The notes beneath the pieces are model-generated. The model did no database searches. It was not told where the DNA came from and was given only the letters and a program-made list of their open reading frames with translations. From Bathyarchaeum sp965602795 (GTDB taxonomy: Archaea; Thermoproteota; Bathyarchaeia; Bathyarchaeales; Bathyarchaeaceae), in the NCBI GenBank assembly GCA_965602795.1, contig CBFCZR010000051.1, positions 1 to 10,474 of the forward strand: a DNA stretch of 10,474 bases. The letters are read 5' to 3'. A program made the translations under genes and the position numbers. Within the stretch, counting starts at the first letter, position 1. Each line of letters starts with the position of its first letter. This document shows positions 5,316 through 10,474 of this stretch, piece after piece.

Positions 5316-6133
5316 TTTATCATGTCACTAACTTCCAGAAACTTCTCCTTCCACTCAGGCATCTCAGCCACGAACGGCACTCCACGAGAATACAGTTCCG
5401 CAATTTTCTTGCTAAACGGAATCTCCAACAACACAGGAATTTTCTCTTTTTCACAGTATTCGTAGACTTTTCTGTCTCCTAGCCCTGCACGGTTTATTAC
5501 CACGCCCATGGGAACTCCAAGGTCTTTCAAAACCTGAACGGTTATCTTTAGGTCGTGCAAACCAAAGGGAGTTGGCTCGGTCACAAGGATACAGTAGTCC
5601 GTTTTGTGGACGGATGCAACCAAAGAACAGGCGGTTCCAGGTGGAGCATCTATCACCACGTTCTTGTCTGTTTTCATCTGGTTCTTGACTGCCCTTATCA
5701 GCGGGACAGCCATGGCTTCGCCAACATTGAGTTCCCCATAAACTATCTCAACACCCTTGGCTTCTCCCTTTTTGATGACGCCAATCTGCCTATTCTTCTC
5801 AGTTATTGCATTCTTGGGGCAGACAAGTGAACATCCACCGCAGCTGTGACATAATTCGGGAAAGACCATAATCGTCTCTTTCGCCACAAACAGGGCGTTG
5901 TAAGCGCAGAACTTGGAACATTTCCCACAGTAATCACAAAGCTCCTCCGCGATTACCGGAACTTTAGTGCAGACTGGTTCTGTTTCATGGATTTCAGGTT
6001 GTAATAAAATGTGGGAGTTCGGTTCCTCAACATCGCAGTCAAGCAGTTGCACATTTTCTAGGGACAGCGACAGATTGACTGCAACAGTTGTCTTTCCTGT
6101 TCCGCCTTTTCCGCTGGCAACCGTGATAATCAA
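5309..6133 (-). CDS. MinD-type P-loop ATPase with inserted 2x[4Fe-4S] ferredoxin (copy B)
   Basis: A 274-residue paralogue of the next gene with the same plan. Walker A is SGKGGTGKTT (7-16), CDVEEPNSH is at 33-41, and IDAPPGT is at 161-167. The ferredoxin insert has CDYCGKCSKFC (Cys 66, 69, 72, 76) and CHSCGGCSLVC (Cys 95, 98, 101, 105). The first motif again lacks the proline after the fourth cysteine (CAYNA). The two copies differ widely outside the motifs, so this is an old duplication and they may form a heterodimer, which is inference. The start is TTG 6133 with GAGG seven bases upstream. It follows the NifX gene by 35 bp. ATP hydrolysis coupled to a redox or cofactor-insertion step on a partner, perhaps the NifX proteins, is the likely role. 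Confidence 0.9.
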   Translation of the reverse strand: MIITVASGKGGTGKTTVAVNLSLSLENVQLLDCDVEEPNSHILLQPEIHETEPVCTKVPVIAEELCDYCGKCSKFCAYNALFVAKETIMVFPELCHSCGGCSLVCPKNAITEKNRQIGVIKKGEAKGVEIVYGELNVGEAMAVPLIRAVKNQMKTDKNVVIDAPPGTACSLVASVHKTDYCILVTEPTPFGLHDLKITVQVLKDLGVPMGVVINRAGLGDRKVYEYCEKEKIPVLLEIPFSKKIAELYSRGVPFVAEMPEWKEKFLEVSDMIKR

Positions 6134-6168
6134 TTTTTTTCCTCTTCTTTTCGGGGTTTGCCTGTTTT

Positions 6169-6543
6169 CTAGTGGTGATGAGCCTGATGGCAGCCATGTG
6201 TTAGCTCTTGTAGCTCATTGTTGTTGTATGCTTTAACGACATCTTTGACAGTGTTTGCTTCAGTTCTCAGCACAGCGACCTCCGCATTTTGGAAGACTCT
6301 TAATGCTTTTGGACCTAACCCATAAGTGATTAGTGCTTTTGGTTTTAATTGTAGAATTCGGTCAGGCGGAAGACCTACCCCACCAAAATGCTCGCTTGTG
6401 TTAGCTATTGTCCCTTGCCCTATCACATTACCTTCCTCATCTAAATCGATGATGGCGTAGAAAGGCGCTCTCCCAAAATGTTGAGAAAGCTGAGCATCGA
6501 TACCTTTGTCATCTGAGACTGGAATCACAATTCTCGCGTTCAC
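6169..6543 (-). CDS. NifX/NifB-type cofactor-binding protein (PF02579) with His/Cys tail
   Basis: A 124-residue protein of the dinitrogenase iron-molybdenum cofactor biosynthesis family. Family motifs are IVIPVSDDKGIDAQLSQHFG (5-24), FYAIIDLDE (28-36), and GLGPKALRVFQNAEVAV (75-91), the last being a NifX-fold helix. Such domains bind metal-sulfur clusters: FeMo-co precursors in NifX/NafY, and a Mo-Cu-S cluster in the Desulfovibrio orange protein. The C-terminus HGCHQAHHH (116-124) has five His and one Cys in nine residues and probably adds a metal site. I start at GTG 6543, which has GGAGGTGG seven bases upstream; an in-frame TTG at 6579 lies upstream of that site and is not preferred. No nitrogenase genes are nearby, so a role outside nitrogen fixation is likely. 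Confidence 0.88.
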   Translation of the reverse strand: MNARIVIPVSDDKGIDAQLSQHFGRAPFYAIIDLDEEGNVIGQGTIANTSEHFGGVGLPPDRILQLKPKALITYGLGPKALRVFQNAEVAVLRTEANTVKDVVKAYNNNELQELTHGCHQAHHH

Positions 6544-6550
6544 TTCCTTC

Positions 6551-6558
6551 CCACCTCC
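6551..6558 (-). promoter_or_regulatory. Shine-Dalgarno site fixing the GTG start of the His-tailed NifX gene
   Basis: GGAGGTGG on the minus strand, 7 bases before GTG 6543, is one of the strongest ribosome binding sites in the window. It excludes the longer TTG-started frame, which would translate through it. Confidence 0.65.
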
Positions 6559-6606
6559 CTTCTCCTTGAAATCCGTCAAAAACCTCTCAAGCTTCCTTCA
6601 ATTTCC

Positions 6607-6633
6607 AACCTTAAATATTTAGTGTACAAGGTT
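6607..6633. other. Inverted repeat with AT-rich loop between the two NifX genes
   Basis: AACCTT (6607-6612) and AAGGTT (6628-6633) pair across a 15-bp spacer that contains TAAATATTTA (6612-6621). On the minus strand the AT core could be a TATA box for an internal promoter, giving about a 45-nt leader before GTG 6543. On the plus strand the stem is followed by T6 and would look like a terminator, but no plus-strand gene precedes it. The 92-bp gap here is the largest in the operon. Confidence 0.3.
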
Positions 6634-6635
6634 TT

Positions 6636-7025
6636 TTATCGCCCTCTGCCTCTTCCCATTCCAAAATGCCCACCAACAGTCGGATTGTCTATCTCTTTGA
6701 GTTCTCCCTTCTTGTATTTCTCAACAGCCTCTCTGATGTTTCCAGAAGCGCCTGTTACAATCTTTATTCCCGCTGCTGATAGGACATTGAATGCGTTGGG
6801 TCCAACATTGCCTGTTATAACCACGTTGACGCCCATGTTTGCTACTGTCTGAGCGGCTTGAATTCCAGCTCCATGTGCTGCATTAGTAGAATCATTTGAA
6901 ACCGCCTTGAACTCCATAGTCTTCGAATCAACTATCACAAAGTATGGACATCTGCCAAACCTCGAATCCACATTTGCATCCAGACTTCCTGAAGAGGCTG
7001 AAACACATATTTTCATTTTAATCAT
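6636..7025 (-). CDS. NifX/NifB-type cofactor-binding protein (PF02579) with Gly-Arg tail
   Basis: A 129-residue second member of the PF02579 family. The N-terminus KICVSASSGSLDANVDSRFG (5-24) and PYFVIVDSKTMEF (27-39) are diagnostic, followed by HGAGIQAAQTVANMGV (51-66), GNVGPNAFNVLSAAGIKIV (72-90) and AVEKYKKGELKE (100-111). Cys26 in SRFGRCPYF is at the position conserved in this branch of the family. The tail GGHFGMGRGRGR (118-129) is glycine/arginine-rich and differs from the His tail of its neighbour. AGGAGGG (7028-7034) ends only 2 bases before ATG 7025, so ATG 7016, 11 bases from it, is an alternative that would give MKICVSASS. The ATG at 7043 lies upstream of the Shine-Dalgarno sequence and is unlikely. 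It follows the Mrp gene by 26 bp. Confidence 0.88.
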   Translation of the reverse strand: MIKMKICVSASSGSLDANVDSRFGRCPYFVIVDSKTMEFKAVSNDSTNAAHGAGIQAAQTVANMGVNVVITGNVGPNAFNVLSAAGIKIVTGASGNIREAVEKYKKGELKEIDNPTVGGHFGMGRGRGR

Positions 7026-7051
7026 TTCCCTCCTGTTTTTCATTCCGTTTT

Positions 7052-7921
7052 CTATTTGGTTGAATTTTTATCCGGTTTTTCAGTCTCCAAAAACTCTTCC
7101 ACTTTCTTCACAATCTCTTTGAAAGCTTTTGCGGATTGAGAATCCACATGTCCCGTTACAAAAGGTACGCCCTTATCCGCTTCCTCGCATATCTTTGGGT
7201 CTATCGGGATTTGCCCTATAAATGGAACATCCAAGTCTTCCGCTAGTTTTTTTCCTCCACCCGCTCCAAGGATGTTGATTTTCTCGCCACATTTTGGACA
7301 GGTGAAGCCACTCATGTTCTCTACTATGCCTATCACGGGGATTCCCATTTTTCTGGAGAAACTCACCGCCTTTCTCACTACGTCCCCAGAAACCTCTGAG
7401 GGTATGGTAACTATAATTGTGCCGTCCATTTCAGGAATGAGCTGCATTATGCTTAGAGGCTCATCGCCAGTGCCCGGAGGAGCGTCGATGAAAAGAAAAT
7501 CAAGTTCACCCCACATAAAGTCTGACAGGAATTGCCTAATAACCTGCATCTTCAATGGTCCACGCCAGATAACTGGAGTTTCTTGGCTTTTCACGAGAAA
7601 GTCCATGGAAACCACTTTGATTCCCTCTGGACCAGTTACGGGTAAAGCGCCTAGAGGCGAAACCTGACATTTCTTTCCCTTAACGCCAAGCAGTTTTGGT
7701 ATACAGGGTCCATGTATGTCGATGTCTAGAATTCCAACCCGGTCCTTGTAACCGTGCAGTGAAAAAGCCATTGCCAGATTTGCTGCTACTGTGCTTTTGC
7801 CTACGCCCCCCTTTCCGCTGATTACTGCGATCTTATGTTTGATGTGGCTCATGTTCCTTTTGAGTTTCTGCTCTTTTTCCTTGAACTCGATTCTTTTTTT
7901 GTTGGCGGTCTGTTTCTCCAT
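7052..7921 (-). CDS. mrp: Mrp/NBP35 family iron-sulfur carrier ATPase
   Basis: A 289-residue P-loop ATPase of the Mrp/ApbC/NBP35 family, which assembles and transfers [4Fe-4S] clusters. After a charged 24-residue N-terminus come Walker A GKGGVGKST (36-44), the switch I motif DIDIHGPCIPKLLG (66-79), FIDAPPGTGDEPL (144-156), and VENMSGFTCPKCG (200-212). Cys208 and Cys211 of that last motif form the pair that bridges a cluster between two subunits. There is no N-terminal DUF59 domain and no NBP35-type N-terminal cysteine motif. Cys73 replaces the usual Ser in the HGPS motif. The start is ATG 7921 with GAGAG a few bases upstream; an internal ATG at residue 24 (MSHIKHKIAV) is also possible. It is the first gene of the operon. 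Its ORP-operon homologue in Desulfovibrio also neighbours the NifX-type gene. Confidence 0.93.
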   Translation of the reverse strand: MEKQTANKKRIEFKEKEQKLKRNMSHIKHKIAVISGKGGVGKSTVAANLAMAFSLHGYKDRVGILDIDIHGPCIPKLLGVKGKKCQVSPLGALPVTGPEGIKVVSMDFLVKSQETPVIWRGPLKMQVIRQFLSDFMWGELDFLFIDAPPGTGDEPLSIMQLIPEMDGTIIVTIPSEVSGDVVRKAVSFSRKMGIPVIGIVENMSGFTCPKCGEKINILGAGGGKKLAEDLDVPFIGQIPIDPKICEEADKGVPFVTGHVDSQSAKAFKEIVKKVEEFLETEKPDKNSTK

Positions 7922-7972
7922 ATCTATCTCTCTTTAAATTATTGTAGATTGTTCTGTTTACAAATCCAAACA

Positions 7973-7997
7973 TTTAATAAACCTTTCGTTTAGTAAA
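7973..7997. promoter_or_regulatory. Shared divergent promoter of the Mrp operon and the Lrp gene, with TTTARTAAA repeats
   Basis: TTTAATAA (7973-7980) sits 42 bases before the Lrp ATG. Read the other way, TTTATTAA (7974-7981) has CGAAAG (7983-7988) before it as a BRE and lies 53 bases before the Mrp ATG. One near-palindromic element could therefore serve both strands. TTTAATAAA (7973-7981) is repeated as TTTAGTAAA (7989-7997) with a period of 16 bp, and GTTTA (7956-7960) pairs with TAAAC (7978-7982). The copies outside the TATA position are good candidates for an Lrp-type operator. Confidence 0.5.
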
Positions 7998-8014
7998 ATA
8001 ACCGCTGACTAAAA

Positions 8015-8590
8015 ATGGATAAAATTGACTGGACGCTAATCAAACAACTCCGATCAAACGGAAGAAAAACATACAAGGAATTAGGAAAAGCAATAGGCTA
8101 CACCAGTCTGGGCGCAAAGAAAAGAATTGAGAAACTGCGTAACAAAAATCTTATCCACATCTCAGCCCTCGTAAACACAGAAGCCCTAGACCTGCGCCTA
8201 GCATTAATTCTGCTCGAAATCGAAAGTGCAGAAGCCATGAGAAAAATTATTGATCGATACAGCAAATGCCCCCGCGTAATAAACTTCTTCACAACTATTG
8301 GCGGCTATAACCTCATCGCCTTAGTGATGGCGGAAGATCAAGCCACTCTTGAAAGCGAATCAATGGAAAAATGCGCGTTGAGAAGCGGTGGAGGGATACG
8401 TAGATCCGAGTTTTATCTCATAGGAAGAGTCCACCACTACCCCTTCTTACCTTTGAAAACAGACACCTTAAAAGAGAAAGGCGATGTCACCCCATGCGGC
8501 GTCCAGTGTAAGGACTGTCCCTCCTTCCAAGATGAAAAATGTGTTGGATGCCCCACTTTAAGCTATTATAGAGGCCCACTTGAATGGTAA
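8015..8590 (+). CDS. Lrp/AsnC family regulator with a five-cysteine C-terminal tail
   Basis: A 191-residue regulator. Residues 1-48 are the AsnC winged helix: DWTLIKQLRSNGRKTYKELG, then AIGYTSLGAKKRIEKL with the recognition helix. Residues 50-142 form the RAM-like ligand and oligomerisation domain (INFFTTIGGYNLIALVMAED, 89-108). Ordinary Lrp proteins end near here. This one adds residues 150-191 with CGVQCKDCPSFQDEKCVGCP (161-180), a C-x3-C-x2-C-x7-C-x2-C pattern that resembles the cysteine motif of DUF3795-type proteins and could hold Zn or an Fe-S cluster. The start is ATG 8015 without a Shine-Dalgarno sequence, consistent with a short leader from the TATA at 7973. It is divergent from the Mrp/NifX/MinD operon across only 93 bp and probably regulates both that operon and itself; that is inference. 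Confidence 0.88.
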   Translation: MDKIDWTLIKQLRSNGRKTYKELGKAIGYTSLGAKKRIEKLRNKNLIHISALVNTEALDLRLALILLEIESAEAMRKIIDRYSKCPRVINFFTTIGGYNLIALVMAEDQATLESESMEKCALRSGGGIRRSEFYLIGRVHHYPFLPLKTDTLKEKGDVTPCGVQCKDCPSFQDEKCVGCPTLSYYRGPLEW

Positions 8591-8647
8591 CTGCACACGC
8601 AACCTGTGGGCACGTGCTTGAATGTATGTATTTCTGGAAGAGGGAAA

Positions 8648-8678
8648 AGCTTTAAAACTCCCGAATAAAAGGGAGTTT
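8648..8678 (+). promoter_or_regulatory. TTTAAA promoter with an adjoining perfect palindrome, upstream of the CBS gene
   Basis: AAAGCTTTAAA (8646-8656) reads as a BRE plus TATA box. Directly on it begins AAACTCCC (8655-8662), an 8-base loop, and GGGAGTTT (8671-8678), an exact 8-bp inverted repeat. The predicted start point (about 8680) would fall just after the palindrome, so a repressor bound there would block initiation. Transcribed from further up, it would instead form a stable hairpin. Confidence 0.45.
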
Positions 8679-8713
8679 GCGAGGATATTATCTTTTGCTA
8701 AAAATCAGCAAGG

Positions 8714-8721
8714 ATTTAATA
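8714..8721 (+). promoter_or_regulatory. Second TATA candidate for the CBS gene
   Basis: TTTAATAG preceded by GCAAGGA lies 38-45 bases before ATG 8759, the normal position for an archaeal promoter giving an 18-nt leader. That leader would contain GAGGTAGGTGG, a good ribosome binding site. A small stem, TTGCT (8695-8699)/AGCAA (8707-8711), sits just upstream. Confidence 0.4.
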
Positions 8722-8758
8722 GTGCTCTCAAATGATGTCATAGTGAGGTAGGTGGATT

Positions 8759-9331
8759 ATGGCAGAAATAGGATTAAGGCCTCGAATGCTAGTCAAGGAT
8801 GTAATGACCAGTCCCGCAGTCACCGTCCCAGAGAACACACCCATTGACAAAACGGCTCAACTCATGGGCAACGATCGACTGGGCTGCATTATCGTGACCA
8901 GCAAGGACGGTAAAGCTCTAGGAATCATAACTGAAAGCGATCTTGTGAAACGGGTTTTAGCTAAAAATCTCCGAGCAAACAAATTAACCGCTAAGGAAGT
9001 TATGTCAACGCCACTGATCACCGTAGATCCAGATTTGGAGCTGACTGAAACGGCGAGGCGAATGAGTAAACTTGATGTCCGACGATTGGGTGTTATCTAC
9101 AAAGGAAACCTCGTGGGCATAATCTCTAGCAGAGACATTTTAGCTATAACCCCTGAGCTTCTCGAAAACATGCAAGAGAAAGTCCGCATAGAACGGGAAC
9201 CAGAAGTGGAAGAAGAGAGTTCAGAATCCGCTCCTTTAGCAGGATATTGTGAACAGTGTGGAATATGGTCTGACGACCTCCATGACGTGGAAGGAACTTA
9301 TTTGTGTGAAGAGTGCCGGACGGAACTCTAA
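8759..9331 (+). CDS. Two-CBS-domain protein with C-terminal zinc ribbon
   Basis: A 190-residue protein. CBS domain 1 covers about residues 10-68 (VKDVMTSPAVTVPENTPI, then LGIITESDLVKRVL). CBS domain 2 covers about 76-132 (AKEVMSTPLITVDPDLEL, then LVGIISSRDILAI). A tandem pair binds adenine nucleotides or SAM in the cleft, and ESD and SRD are the usual ribose-contacting Asp positions. An acidic linker (144-158) leads to a short zinc ribbon with YCEQCG and LCEECR (Cys 164, 167, 183, 186). Archaea have many such CBS-ribbon proteins, thought to be energy or nucleotide sensors; the partner is unknown. The start ATG 8759 has GAGGTAGGTGG upstream. It is in its own transcription unit, 168 bp after the Lrp gene. 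Confidence 0.9.
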   Translation: MAEIGLRPRMLVKDVMTSPAVTVPENTPIDKTAQLMGNDRLGCIIVTSKDGKALGIITESDLVKRVLAKNLRANKLTAKEVMSTPLITVDPDLELTETARRMSKLDVRRLGVIYKGNLVGIISSRDILAITPELLENMQEKVRIEREPEVEEESSESAPLAGYCEQCGIWSDDLHDVEGTYLCEECRTEL

Positions 9332-9483
9332 AATTAACAATTGACGTCAGTCTTTGGCAAATTAGGATATTATGGACAAGACTTGTGTAGTTTTATCTAT
9401 AGTTTGTGTTAAACAATAATCATAAATCCATCCGCTCGTCGTATTACGAATGCTTAAGAGCCTGATGGACATACATTCTTGAA

Positions 9484-9488
9484 GGTGG
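9484..9488 (+). promoter_or_regulatory. Ribosome binding site deciding the TTG start of dihydroorotase
   Basis: GGTGG (within GAAGGTGGATAC) lies 4 bases before TTG 9493. The nearby ATGs at 9450 and 9465 are out of frame, and no in-frame ATG occurs in the 161-bp spacer, so the TTG is chosen. I see no convincing terminator after the CBS gene and no clear TATA box in 9332-9492; CATAAATCC near 9421 is the best weak candidate. Confidence 0.5.
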
Positions 9489-9492
9489 ATAC

Positions 9493-10474
9493 TTGCCCGT
9501 AGACTTAGTCCTTAATGGCGCCAAAGTCTTTATTCGTGGAAGCATTGTTGAAGCAGGCATCGCCATCAATAAAGGAAAAATAGTTAAAATAGCCAAGGAT
9601 ACAAACCTTCCCCCAGCCTCCACAAAAATCAATTTGAAAGGTCAAATAACGCTTCCAGGTCTCATTGACCCTCATGTGCATCTGCGCGACCAGCAGCTAG
9701 CTTACAAAGAGGACTTCTTCACAGGAACAGCTGCCGCAGCAGCTGGAGGTGTAACCTCGGTTGTTGATATGCCTAACAACAAACCTGTTACCATGGACTC
9801 TTTATCCCTTAAAGAACGGATGAAGCTAGCCGAAAAGCAGGTGGTAATTAATGTTGCTTTCAACTCGGCTTTTCCCAAGAGAGTGGAAGAAATAGCTGAA
9901 GTAGTTAAAGCGGGGGCGGTTGGCTTCAAGGTTTATCTGTCAAGTAGGATTGGGGGGATCGACATTGATGATGACGAATTGCTGGTTGCGGCGTTTCGGG
10001 AGGCTGCGGTGGAGGGAGTTCCTGTTGCGGTGCATGCTGAAGACTGTAAAATCATTGAGGAACGGAGAAGAGAAATGGAGCTGTCTGGACTTGATGACGC
10101 GGAGGCTTATGTGATGGCTCATCCTCCGGAAGCCGAGGTGAAGTCAATACAGCGTGTTATTCAGTTGGTGAAGAAGTCTGGCGTTCAAGTTCACTTCTGT
10201 CACCTAAGCTCGGCATTAGGATTGGATGCTGTTCTGGCAGCCAAGAAGGCAGGTTTACCCGTGACTTGTGAAGTTACTCCACACAATCTGTTATTGTCTT
10301 CTGAACAGTATGGACGTTCTGGATTTTTTGCTCTTACCGATCCTCCCCTGCGAACACAAGATGATATTTCCGCTCTGTGGAGTGCCCTTAAGCGTAGTTT
10401 AATCGATGTGATAGCTTCGGATCATGCCCCACACTCTCTTGAGGAGAAGAGTGTTGATTCTGTTTGGGAAGCGA
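9493..10474 (+). CDS. pyrC: Dihydroorotase, class I (PyrC-like), C-terminus cut by the window edge
   Basis: The first 327 residues of an expected 420-450 are present, with an unbroken frame. The enzyme closes carbamoyl-aspartate to dihydroorotate in pyrimidine synthesis, in the cytoplasm. GLIDPHVHLRD (56-66) gives the two metal ligands His61 and His63, with Arg65 for the substrate. SVVDMPNN is the conserved strand with the substrate-binding Asn. GFKVYLSS carries Lys146, the expected carboxylated metal-bridging lysine. HAED contains His181, HFCHLSS contains His237, and ASDHAPHS contains Asp310, the catalytic base. All metal ligands are present, so it is probably a true dihydroorotase rather than an inactive homologue. 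HVHLRD-QQ replaces the more usual HVHLRE-PG. Allantoinase or hydantoinase is the alternative within this superfamily but less likely. Confidence 0.92.
   Translation, partial: MPVDLVLNGAKVFIRGSIVEAGIAINKGKIVKIAKDTNLPPASTKINLKGQITLPGLIDPHVHLRDQQLAYKEDFFTGTAAAAAGGVTSVVDMPNNKPVTMDSLSLKERMKLAEKQVVINVAFNSAFPKRVEEIAEVVKAGAVGFKVYLSSRIGGIDIDDDELLVAAFREAAVEGVPVAVHAEDCKIIEERRREMELSGLDDAEAYVMAHPPEAEVKSIQRVIQLVKKSGVQVHFCHLSSALGLDAVLAAKKAGLPVTCEVTPHNLLLSSEQYGRSGFFALTDPPLRTQDDISALWSALKRSLIDVIASDHAPHSLEEKSVDSVWEA

Noticed and set aside
4169..6543. A nitrogen-fixation (nif) cluster
   Set aside because: PF02579 proteins alone do not show nitrogen fixation; no nifH, nifD, nifK or NifB radical SAM gene is in the operon, and the ATPases are of the MinD-ferredoxin type rather than NifH.
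6607..6637. A plus-strand intrinsic terminator (stem followed by T6)
   Set aside because: No plus-strand gene lies upstream, and the stem is only 6 bp with a 15-base loop. It is more likely a feature of the minus-strand operon or chance.
8591..8650. A terminator after the Lrp gene around the GCACGTGC palindrome
   Set aside because: The palindrome is only 8 bp with no loop or T-tract, so it is no better than chance.
9920..10114. A 64-residue plus-strand frame inside dihydroorotase
   Set aside because: It is an out-of-frame shadow of the dihydroorotase frame, which carries all metal ligands.

Overview
The window looks like the chromosome of an anaerobic archaeon. A TACK-group lineage such as Bathyarchaeota is plausible, but that is inference. 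The reasons are: TATA/BRE-like promoters with short leaders instead of -35/-10 boxes; several GTG and TTG starts behind good Shine-Dalgarno sequences; and small anaerobe families (DUF134, DUF5320, NifX/PF02579, ferredoxin-containing MinD ATPases, CooT). There is no rRNA, tRNA, CRISPR array, insertion sequence or sign of recent transfer.

Layout. (1) 1-801: divergent DUF5320 (minus, cut by the window edge) and DUF134 (plus) genes around a repeat-rich promoter region. (2) 795-3557, minus: an apparent three-gene operon of ABC ATPase, ABC-2 permease and a radical SAM protein, read from a good TATA/BRE near 3640. The radical SAM gene meets DUF134 tail to tail with a 7-bp overlap. (3) 3755-4341, plus: a small coiled-coil orphan and a CooT-family nickel-binding protein, followed by a structured spacer. 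(4) 4443-7921, minus: a five-gene operon of Mrp/NBP35 ATPase, two NifX-family proteins and two MinD ATPases carrying an inserted 2x[4Fe-4S] ferredoxin. (5) 8015-8590, plus and divergent from that operon: an Lrp/AsnC regulator with an extra five-cysteine C-terminal tail. (6) 8759-9331, plus: a two-CBS-domain protein with a C-terminal zinc ribbon. (7) 9493-end, plus: class I dihydroorotase, cut by the window edge.

How the genes may work together. The five-gene operon resembles in content the 'orange protein' (ORP) gene set of Desulfovibrio, where a NifX-fold protein carrying a Mo-Cu-S cluster is encoded with Mrp- and MinD-type ATPases. Here there are two different NifX proteins, one with a His/Cys tail and one with a Gly-Arg tail. 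DUF134, DUF5320 and CooT lie close by, and a cysteine-tailed Lrp protein is read from the shared promoter. A metal- or redox-sensing regulator controlling an ATP-driven metal or Fe-S cofactor assembly system is the most interesting hypothesis in the window. The ABC exporter/radical SAM operon and dihydroorotase look like ordinary neighbours. No stretch longer than about 200 bases lacks a gene.
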